Of a DNA stretch of 20,200 nucleotides, positions 14,795 through 20,200 are shown piece by piece. The position numbers and the translations under genes were made by a program. Under the pieces are notes generated by a model. It did not search any database. It had not been told where the DNA came from and was given only the letters and a program-made list of their open reading frames with translations. Position 1 is the stretch's first letter; each line of letters opens with the position of its first letter. The DNA lies in assembly GCA_002333205.1 (NCBI GenBank), contig DDAD01000094.1, forward strand, positions 44,643-64,842, written 5' to 3'. The DNA comes from Pedobacter sp. UBA2067 (lineage in GTDB: Bacteria; Bacteroidota; Bacteroidia; Sphingobacteriales; Sphingobacteriaceae).

Positions 14795-16399
14795 ATGCGT
14801 GAAGTTAAATTGACAACACCCGATTTGAGTTACCTGGGGTTAGGTGCAAATTCTGTGAAATATCAGCTCAGCGTTCCAGCGCTGATTGAGGAGGCACTAT
14901 TGAATGGAGAAGGCGTTCTTGCGGATAGTGGGGCGTTGGCGATTGATACTGGAAAGTTCACTGGACGGTCGCCTAAAGACCGGTATATTGTTGCAGATGC
15001 ATTAACAGAGAACGAGGTTTGGTGGGGTGATGTAAACATTAAGATTTCTCCAGCTCACTATGATGTATTACATAATAAGGTTACAGCATACCTTAATAAT
15101 AAAAAGTATTATGTAAGAGATGCGGTGGCCTGCGCGGACCGCGACTATAAAATTGGTGTCCGTGTGGTTACGGAAACGGCTTATCAAAATCTATTCGCAC
15201 ATAATCTATTCTTGCGCGTTGAAAACGAGGAGCTTTTAACTCGGCCGGAATGGACGATCCTTGCAGCGCCAGGGCTGGAAGCTGATCCAGCAAGTGATGG
15301 TACCCGCCAGGGAAATTTCACTATTATAAACTTTAGTGCTAAAGTAATTCTAATAGGAGGTACTGGTTATACTGGAGAGCTTAAAAAAGGTATTTTCTCC
15401 GTGCTGAACTTCCTCCTGCCTGTACATAAGAAGACGTTGTCTATGCATTGTGCTGCGAATGTGGGTTCTGCAGGTGATACGGCGATATTTTTCGGACTTT
15501 CCGGAACAGGCAAGACAACGTTGTCTGCAGATGAGCATCGCAAATTGATTGGCGATGATGAGCATGGTTGGGGAGCTAATTCAGTCTTCAATTTTGAAGG
15601 TGGCTGCTACGCAAAATGTGTTGACCTCAGCCCAGAGAAGGAGCCGCAGATCTACTCGGCGATTCGTTTTGGTGCCTTGCTGGAGAACATCAATTTCTTT
15701 CCAGGTACAAGAAAGGTGAATTTCGAGGATGTGTCGAAAACAGAAAATACCCGTGTAGCGTATCCAATATCTTATATTGATAATGCGGTGCAACCGTCAG
15801 TAGCACCCGTACCAAGGAATATTTTTTTCCTGACTGCCGATGCCTGTGGCGTGCTGCCACCGATATCGAAATTAACGCAGGGACAGGCTATGTTTCATTT
15901 TGTTTCGGGTTATACAGCTAAGGTGGCTGGAACGGAAGCAGGCGTAACAGAACCACAACTGACTTTTTCTGCATGTTTTGGAAAGGCATTCATACCCCTG
16001 CACCCCACACGGTATGCTGCGTTACTTGGTGAAAAAATGGAGCAGCATGCGGTGAATGTCTGGTTGGTAAATACCGGATGGAGCGGTGGCCCCTATGGCG
16101 TTGGCATGCGCATTAAACTTGCACATACGCGGGCAATGATCACGGCTGCCTTAAACGGGGCCTTGGATGAGGTCGGGTATGTGACCGATCCTGTGTTTGG
16201 TTTGCAAATGCCGGAAAGTTGTCCCGGCGTGCCAAATGAGATTTTAAATCCTAAAAACACCTGGGCAGATGCTGCAACATACGATGCTAAAGCCGCTGCG
16301 CTTGCTAAAGCGTTCCTGGAAAATTTCAAAGCATATGAGCAATATGCAAATGATGAAATGCTCGCTTCTTTACCTAAAGTACGCGAAATAGCTGTTTAA
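14795..16399 (+). CDS. pckA: Phosphoenolpyruvate carboxykinase, ATP-dependent
   Basis: This 534-residue cytoplasmic enzyme converts oxaloacetate and ATP to phosphoenolpyruvate, CO2 and ADP, the entry step of gluconeogenesis. Motifs in order are DTGKFTGRSPKDRYIV (51-66, oxaloacetate/PEP-binding), ELKKGIFSVLN (195-205) with the metal-site lysine, MHCAANVG with His218, the P-loop GLSGTGKTT (234-242), and the kinase-2-like LIGDDEHGW (251-259) with the metal-binding Asp. Later come NTRVAYPISYIDNA and FVSGYTAKVAGTEAGVTEP. The length and the GTGKTT loop identify the ATP-using bacterial type, not the GTP type. It has its own promoter and a terminator. All active-site residues I could check are present. 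Confidence 0.97.
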   Translation: MREVKLTTPDLSYLGLGANSVKYQLSVPALIEEALLNGEGVLADSGALAIDTGKFTGRSPKDRYIVADALTENEVWWGDVNIKISPAHYDVLHNKVTAYLNNKKYYVRDAVACADRDYKIGVRVVTETAYQNLFAHNLFLRVENEELLTRPEWTILAAPGLEADPASDGTRQGNFTIINFSAKVILIGGTGYTGELKKGIFSVLNFLLPVHKKTLSMHCAANVGSAGDTAIFFGLSGTGKTTLSADEHRKLIGDDEHGWGANSVFNFEGGCYAKCVDLSPEKEPQIYSAIRFGALLENINFFPGTRKVNFEDVSKTENTRVAYPISYIDNAVQPSVAPVPRNIFFLTADACGVLPPISKLTQGQAMFHFVSGYTAKVAGTEAGVTEPQLTFSACFGKAFIPLHPTRYAALLGEKMEQHAVNVWLVNTGWSGGPYGVGMRIKLAHTRAMITAALNGALDEVGYVTDPVFGLQMPESCPGVPNEILNPKNTWADAATYDAKAAALAKAFLENFKAYEQYANDEMLASLPKVREIAV

Positions 16400-16454
16400 G
16401 GGAGGAAAATTGGGCTAAAATTTGCATTTCATTTTTTTTTTAGTTTTAATTGTG

Positions 16455-16486
16455 AAAGATTGTCTGGAAAGGGGCAATCTTTTTTT
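16455..16486 (+). terminator. Intrinsic terminator after pckA
   Basis: AAAGATTG (16455-16462) pairs with CAATCTTT (16475-16482). Two further pairs inside (T-G and C-G) extend it to a 10-bp stem, and the T run continues to 16486. It lies 55 bases after the pckA stop and insulates the Ton operon from pckA. Confidence 0.8.
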
Positions 16487-16564
16487 GATTTTACCGATGT
16501 CTGTCGGCTAACGTAACGAATTGATAACTTTTGAAATTTTAATGTAATTTTAAATTGGAAATTT

Positions 16565-16572
16565 TAAATTTG
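16565..16572 (+). promoter_or_regulatory. Candidate -7 box of the exbB operon promoter
   Basis: TAAATTTG matches TAnnTTTG and lies 95 bases before the exbB ATG. No TTTG is seen at the usual spacing, so support rests on the -7 box alone. The leader ends in an A-rich tract (ACTAAAAA repeats) just before the ATG, typical of efficiently translated Bacteroidota genes without a Shine-Dalgarno sequence. Confidence 0.45.
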
Positions 16573-16667
16573 TTATAGCAACAATTGCCTACATTAGCCG
16601 TTGAAGTGTATTACAGAAATTATTCGAATTAAAACAAACTAAAAACTAAAAAACTAAAAACAAAAAA

Positions 16668-17498
16668 ATGGCAAACGCACCAAAAACTACACCAGTTAAA
16701 AAAGAAGGCTCGTCTACAGCTTCTAACATGTTCGCAACACTAGTAATTCCAATTTGTATCATTATTGGTATTTTACTTTACAAGTTTGTTCTTGGTAGTC
16801 CATCAAACTTCGTAGATGGCAATCCGGACAATCACCCACTTCCAGGAAACTATGGTGGTATGGCTTACAAAGGTGGATTCATTGTACCAATCCTGATGGG
16901 TATGTTATTAATGGTATTCGTGTTTTCAGTAGAACGTTTTATCGTTATTGGTAGAGCAACTGGAAATGGAAACTTAGATTCATTTATCAAGAAGATTCAA
17001 GGTCTTTTAAGTTCAAACAACATCGAAGCTGCTATGGCTGAGTGTGACAGACAACAAGGATCTGTAGCAAACGTGATTAAATCTGGTTTGAAAAAATACC
17101 GTGAAATGGAAGTTGAGGCTAACATGGATACGGATCAAAAATGTCTTGCAATTCAGAAAGATATCGAAGAAGCAACAACTTTAGAAATGCCGATGTTAGA
17201 GCAGAACCTAACTGTAATTGCGACCTTAGTATCAGTAGGTACATTAACCGGTCTATTAGGAACAGTAACAGGTATGATCAAGGCATTTGGTGGTTTGGCT
17301 ACATCTGGAGCTCCAGATCAAGCAGCACTAGCGAACGGTATCTCTGAGGCATTGATTAACACTGCAACTGGTATCTCGACTTCAACTGTTGCGATTATCA
17401 TGTACAACATCCTTACTTCAAAAATTGATAAATTAACTTATGCAATTGATGAAGCTGGTTTCAGCATCATCCAGACTTATGCTTCTACGCATAAATAA
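16668..17498 (+). CDS. exbB: MotA/TolQ/ExbB proton channel family protein
   Basis: ExbB forms the pentameric inner-membrane proton channel that powers TonB. This 276-residue version has hydrophobic segments at about 22-42, 70-92, 180-205 and 228-250, so one more N-terminal segment than the classic three-helix E. coli protein. The cytoplasmic loop lies at about 95-175 (NLDSFIKKIQGLLSSNNIEAAMAEC). The family signature LVSVGTLTGLLGTVTGMIKAF (starting at 187) and the NTATGISTSTVAIIMYN helix (231-247) are intact. It leads the exbB-exbD-exbD-tonB operon. The DNA is AT-richer and more codon-biased than upstream genes, which fits high expression. An intercistronic hairpin follows the stop. Confidence 0.93.
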   Translation: MANAPKTTPVKKEGSSTASNMFATLVIPICIIIGILLYKFVLGSPSNFVDGNPDNHPLPGNYGGMAYKGGFIVPILMGMLLMVFVFSVERFIVIGRATGNGNLDSFIKKIQGLLSSNNIEAAMAECDRQQGSVANVIKSGLKKYREMEVEANMDTDQKCLAIQKDIEEATTLEMPMLEQNLTVIATLVSVGTLTGLLGTVTGMIKAFGGLATSGAPDQAALANGISEALINTATGISTSTVAIIMYNILTSKIDKLTYAIDEAGFSIIQTYASTHK

Positions 17499-17519
17499 GA
17501 AATAATGAATTTTTTTTTA

Positions 17520-17539
17520 CCGGCTTTATGGAAAACCGG
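17520..17539 (+). other. Intercistronic hairpin between exbB and the first exbD
   Basis: CCGG (17520-17523) and CCGG (17536-17539), with TTT/AAA inside, form a stem with one mismatch and an ATGG loop in the 84-base gap. A run of T precedes it, not follows it, so it is not a standard terminator. It may stabilise the upstream exbB mRNA end. Confidence 0.35.
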
Positions 17540-17582
17540 AAGAATAAACATCATTAATAAAAACATAAGTAACATTTAAATT

Positions 17583-18200
17583 ATGCCAAGAGCAAAGGTT
17601 CAAAGAAAGAGTACTTCGATCGATATGACCGCCATGTGCGACGTGTCTTTCTTACTACTGACTTTCTTTATATTAACAGCTACAGCACGTCAACCTGATC
17701 CTCTTAAGATTACAATTCCGACATCGACCTATAAAATTCCGGTACCTGATGTTGATATTGCAAACGTATCGATCGGACATGGCAAGGTGTTTTATGAAGT
17801 AGCGGGACAAGACGTGAAGATGGCCACTTTGGATAAAATGGCAGCCCAGTACAAAATTGAATTTACCCCGGCAGAACGTAAGCGTTTTGGTGTAATCCAG
17901 TCATTTGGCGTACCCATTCAAAATTTGAAACAGTACATCAATTTACCGGATGAGGCAGCTCGTGAAAAGTCTGGTTTGGGTACCGGTATCCCTGCAGATT
18001 CAACAAACAACCAATTGGCGGATTGGATTTTAAATTCTCGTCAAGCTGTTGCGGAGTTGCATTCTGAAGCGATGCGGATTAGTATTCGAGGAGATGCTGA
18101 GGAAGAATATCCTACTGTTAAGAAGATTGTAGATATTCTTCAAAAACAGAAAATCAACAAATTTAGTTTAATTACATCGGCCGAAGGCGGTGCTCAATAA
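17583..18200 (+). CDS. exbD: ExbD/TolR-family biopolymer transport protein (first copy)
   Basis: This 205-residue ExbD subunit has a short cytoplasmic N-terminus, one membrane helix (about 18-37, MCDVSFLLLTFFILTATA) and a periplasmic domain. The essential proton-carrying aspartate of the family is Asp20, in DMTAMCDVSF. The periplasmic part contains a region at about 90-150 (PAERKRFGVIQSFG through ADSTNNQLADWIL) that makes it longer than the roughly 140-residue E. coli ExbD. It ends with the usual alpha/beta fold (EEEYPTVKKIVDILQKQ). It lies 84 bases after exbB and 9 bases before a second, distinct exbD. Two ExbD paralogues in a row are common in this phylum. Confidence 0.92.
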   Translation: MPRAKVQRKSTSIDMTAMCDVSFLLLTFFILTATARQPDPLKITIPTSTYKIPVPDVDIANVSIGHGKVFYEVAGQDVKMATLDKMAAQYKIEFTPAERKRFGVIQSFGVPIQNLKQYINLPDEAAREKSGLGTGIPADSTNNQLADWILNSRQAVAELHSEAMRISIRGDAEEEYPTVKKIVDILQKQKINKFSLITSAEGGAQ

Positions 18201-18209
18201 AAAATAGCA

Positions 18210-18764
18210 ATGGCAGAATTAGATACCTCCAGCGGGGGTGGCAAAAAAGGCGGCGGCAAAGTTAGAACCAAGAAAGCCAACACGAAAGTAGATTTAACCG
18301 CAATGGTGGATTTAGCTTTCCTTTTGATCACTTTCTTCATGCTAACGACGTCACTTTCGAAGCCTATTGCAATGGACATTGCAAAACCCGATAAAAACGA
18401 AAAAGACGATACCAACAGGTTGGAGCTGCGTGCATCTCAGACCATGACCATTCTACTTGGTAAAAACAACAAGGTAGCCTGGTATATGGGTGAAGCAGGT
18501 AAGGAAACCCCGACAATTGAAGGATATCCTGAAGTAAGACAGTCTATCCTGGCAAACAAAAAGAAAGTTGCTGAGTTATATGGTAACGACCCTAAGAAAT
18601 CTTTAGTAGTCGTTATTAAGCCAACTTCAGGAGCAACCTATAAGAACTTTGTGGATATTATGGATGAGTTGAATATTGCTCAAATCAGTGCGGCTCCGGC
18701 TATTGATGATGAAAACATCCTCGATTCTGAGATTGCTGTAATGAAGCAAAATGGTATACTCTAA
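18210..18764 (+). CDS. exbD: ExbD/TolR-family biopolymer transport protein (second copy)
   Basis: This second ExbD, of 184 residues, differs clearly from the first. Its N-terminus is Gly/Lys-rich (SSGGGKKGGGKVRTKKANTK), followed by VDLTAMVDLAFLLITFFMLT with the key Asp34 in the single membrane helix (about 31-50). The periplasmic domain includes TMTILLGKNNKVAWYMGEAG and ends with the TolR-like YKNFVDIMDELNIAQISAAP. It keeps all the features needed for function, so it may form mixed complexes with the first copy in the ExbB pore. It is tightly packed, 9 bases after the first copy and 27 before tonB. Confidence 0.92.
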   Translation: MAELDTSSGGGKKGGGKVRTKKANTKVDLTAMVDLAFLLITFFMLTTSLSKPIAMDIAKPDKNEKDDTNRLELRASQTMTILLGKNNKVAWYMGEAGKETPTIEGYPEVRQSILANKKKVAELYGNDPKKSLVVVIKPTSGATYKNFVDIMDELNIAQISAAPAIDDENILDSEIAVMKQNGIL

Positions 18765-18791
18765 CATATTTAACAACTAAAACCAAGCACA

Positions 18792-19610
18792 ATGTCTAAA
18801 ATAGATTTGTTCAGAAAAGAATGGCTTGATGTTGTTTTTGAAAACAAAAATAAGTCTTACGGCGCCTATAGGCTTCGTCAGAACAATGGTTCAACTACAA
18901 CAAGAGCAACGCTGATCGCATCGGCAGCATTTATATTGCTGTTCATGACGCCGAAGATCATCAGTTTGATCAAAGGCTCGATGCCAGAAGAAGAAATAGT
19001 ACAGCAGGTTGAGGTTGCAATTCAGCCACCTCCCCCTGTAGATCCTAAAACTCCACCGCCGCCACCGGTAGAGCCACCACCACCAAAAACTGATCAGGTG
19101 AAGTTCCCGCCTCCGATTGTAAAACCGGATGTTGAGGTGCGTGACCAGGAGCCACCACAGATCGAGGATTTGAAAAAAGCTGACCCAGGTCAGAAAACCA
19201 TAGCCGGGGATCCGGATGCTGACATCGTGATTACCGCACCGGTAGGTGAGGGCCCGAAACAAGCTGCTGTGGTAGAAGATAACCAGGTTTACGATTTCGT
19301 AAGTATCGAAACGCCTCCAAGTTTCCCAGGTGGTATCGCTAAGTTCTATGCCTATGTTGGTAAGAACGTAAAATATCCGCCAATGGCAGCTGAGAACAAT
19401 ATTCAGGGTAAAGTGTTCCTTTCTTTCGTAGTAGAGAAAAACGGTGAGCTTACTGATATTCAATTAGCTGGTAAAAAACTGGGTGGTGGTACCGACGAAG
19501 AGGCAATCCGCGTTTTAAAGGCGAGCCCTAAGTGGACCCCAGGTATTCAGAATGGAAAACCAGTACGTGTTAAGTACAACATTCCAATCAGCTTCACCTT
19601 ATCTCAATAA
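18792..19610 (+). CDS. tonB: TonB energy transducer
   Basis: This 272-residue TonB couples the ExbB-ExbD proton channel to outer-membrane receptors. The cytoplasmic N-terminus carries the Bacteroidota signature NKSYGAYRLRQ (20-30). One membrane helix follows (about 39-60), then a Pro-rich periplasm-spanning region (about 76-125, PPPPVDPKTPPPPPVEPPPP). The C-terminal TonB domain (about 190-272) contains FPGGIAKFYAYVGKNVKYPP and ends SPKWTPGIQNGKPV...IPISFTL, the usual receptor-contact fold. Its position directly after exbB-exbD-exbD shows a complete Ton motor. The remote TonB-dependent receptor in this window is a plausible client. Confidence 0.95.
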   Translation: MSKIDLFRKEWLDVVFENKNKSYGAYRLRQNNGSTTTRATLIASAAFILLFMTPKIISLIKGSMPEEEIVQQVEVAIQPPPPVDPKTPPPPPVEPPPPKTDQVKFPPPIVKPDVEVRDQEPPQIEDLKKADPGQKTIAGDPDADIVITAPVGEGPKQAAVVEDNQVYDFVSIETPPSFPGGIAKFYAYVGKNVKYPPMAAENNIQGKVFLSFVVEKNGELTDIQLAGKKLGGGTDEEAIRVLKASPKWTPGIQNGKPVRVKYNIPISFTLSQ

Positions 19611-19620
19611 GAGTTAAAAT

Positions 19621-19842
19621 ATGTTTAACTACAATAATTTTAAACAGAAATCGCCCCAACAGCGATTTCTGTTTATTTTCGGCCTAATCATTTTACTATT
19701 TTATTTTGCATTAGGTGTGCTTTTGATCTCTTGGAAGGACATTCCTTTTGACATTCAACCGACCTACAGGATCTTATTTGGTATACTGTTAATCGTTTAT
19801 GCCATTATCAGATTTTTCAGACTTAATCAAACGGAACGATAG
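19621..19842 (+). CDS. Small two-helix membrane protein, function unknown
   Basis: This 73-residue protein has two hydrophobic helices at about 16-37 (FLFIFGLIILLFYFALGVLL) and 47-64 (TYRILFGILLIVYAIIRFF), and short basic ends. It is sandwiched between tonB (10-base gap) and a PstS-like lipoprotein gene (2-base gap), so it is likely translated in the same operon. No in-frame ATG exists after the first one, so the ATG at 19621 is the only good start. Codons 8-18 coincide with a perfect hairpin (19641-19675) of terminator type. I do not recognise a family. Confidence 0.7.
   Translation: MFNYNNFKQKSPQQRFLFIFGLIILLFYFALGVLLISWKDIPFDIQPTYRILFGILLIVYAIIRFFRLNQTER
19641..19679 (+). terminator. 13-bp hairpin with T tract inside the start of a small gene
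   Basis: TAAACAGAAATCG (19641-19653) and CGATTTCTGTTTA (19663-19675) are perfect reverse complements around a 9-base loop, and TTTT follows at 19676-19679. It begins 31 bases after the tonB stop, the normal place for an operon terminator, but lies within the coding region of the next small gene. It may be a partial terminator that lowers expression of the downstream genes relative to tonB. Confidence 0.55.
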
Positions 19843-19844
19843 AC

Positions 19845-20200
19845 ATGAAGTATCTTGGTTTTTTATGCATTTTAATCGCGGTAGCATCCTGTAAAAACAA
19901 ACCTAAGGATGCGGATGCGCAGGATACAAGAACCTCCGGTTCTGTGAAGATCTTAGTTGATGATACTTTCTCTAATATTGTCGACGAGCAACTGGTTGTT
20001 TTTAATGCTGATTATCCAGATGCTAAAGTGGAACTGATAAAAGGGCAGGAACAACGGATTTTGCCAACCTTTTTAAATGACAGTACCCGGGTGATTGTAA
20101 TGTCGAGGGTATTAACACCAAAAGAGGAGCAGTTTTATACCAATCGAGGAATTGTGGCCTATACGCAGCGTTTTGCTATTGATGGTATTTCCCTGATTGC
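19845..20200 (+). CDS. PstS-like substrate-binding lipoprotein, N-terminal part
   Basis: The reading frame starts at the ATG at 19845 and runs off the window after 118 codons, with no stop. A lipoprotein signal peptide MKYLGFLCILIAVASC puts the lipidated residue at Cys16. The mature part starts with a charged linker (KNKPKDADAQD) and then GSVKILVDDTFSNIVDEQLVVF, followed by NADYPDAKVELIKGQEQ and RVIVMSRVLTPKEEQFY. This pattern resembles the first lobe of PstS-type periplasmic phosphate-binding proteins (PBP-like domain). Its position behind the Ton genes, with no phosphate transporter genes in view, suggests a role tied to the Ton system or the cell envelope. The ligand cannot be judged from this fragment. 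Confidence 0.75.
   Translation, partial: MKYLGFLCILIAVASCKNKPKDADAQDTRTSGSVKILVDDTFSNIVDEQLVVFNADYPDAKVELIKGQEQRILPTFLNDSTRVIVMSRVLTPKEEQFYTNRGIVAYTQRFAIDGISLI

Noticed and set aside
19020..19100. Repeated CCACC/CCGCC units that look like a short tandem repeat
   Set aside because: They encode the Pro-rich spacer of TonB and are explained by coding.
18891..19463. 190-residue open frame on the minus strand
   Set aside because: It is antisense to tonB, and its Trp/Arg-rich composition is the mirror of the Pro-rich codons; no family resemblance.

Overview
The window looks like chromosomal DNA of a Bacteroidota member, most likely Sphingobacteriaceae (Pedobacter-like). The evidence is the exbB-exbD-exbD-tonB cluster whose TonB carries the N-terminal NKSYGAYRLR signature, a TonB-dependent receptor, lipoproteins, Bacteroidota-type promoters (TAnnTTTG -7 boxes before metK, pckA, exbB, the DtxR gene and the receptor), and starts that lack strong Shine-Dalgarno sequences. 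I saw no tRNA, rRNA, CRISPR array, complete insertion sequence or phage gene. It reads as ordinary core and semi-core genome with several well-defined regulatory sites.

Layout. 1-1120: an HD-domain phosphohydrolase between two non-coding stretches; the second holds a 149-bp element bounded by a perfect 10-bp inverted repeat. 1121-5219: an AIM24-family protein, then a TonB-dependent receptor and a DtxR/MntR-type metalloregulator that diverge from one perfect 11+2+11 palindrome lying between two facing promoters, then a lipocalin-like lipoprotein. 5225-7618: an epoxide hydrolase-like enzyme and a PAS histidine kinase, divergent. 7669-10988: an exported aldose 1-epimerase and a small membrane protein on the minus strand, divergent from a PQQ-type sugar dehydrogenase. 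11088-13194: a small XRE regulator, a small conserved protein, and metK preceded by a canonical promoter and a SAM-II-like riboswitch. 13424-16399: a lipid kinase overlapping a SUI1/YciH-type initiation factor, then ATP-dependent PEP carboxykinase. 16668-20200: exbB-exbD-exbD-tonB, a small membrane protein and a truncated PstS-like lipoprotein.

How the parts fit. The receptor and DtxR regulator look like a self-contained metal uptake module. The Ton complex encoded at the right end would supply energy to receptors such as that one. The epimerase and PQQ dehydrogenase could act together outside the cytoplasm, with the epimerase supplying the beta anomer. metK appears feedback-controlled by S-adenosylmethionine through its leader RNA. 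The items most worth checking are the SAM-II-like leader, the symmetric DtxR operator, the inverted-repeat element at 867-1015, and a terminator-like hairpin lying inside the start of the small ORF after tonB.
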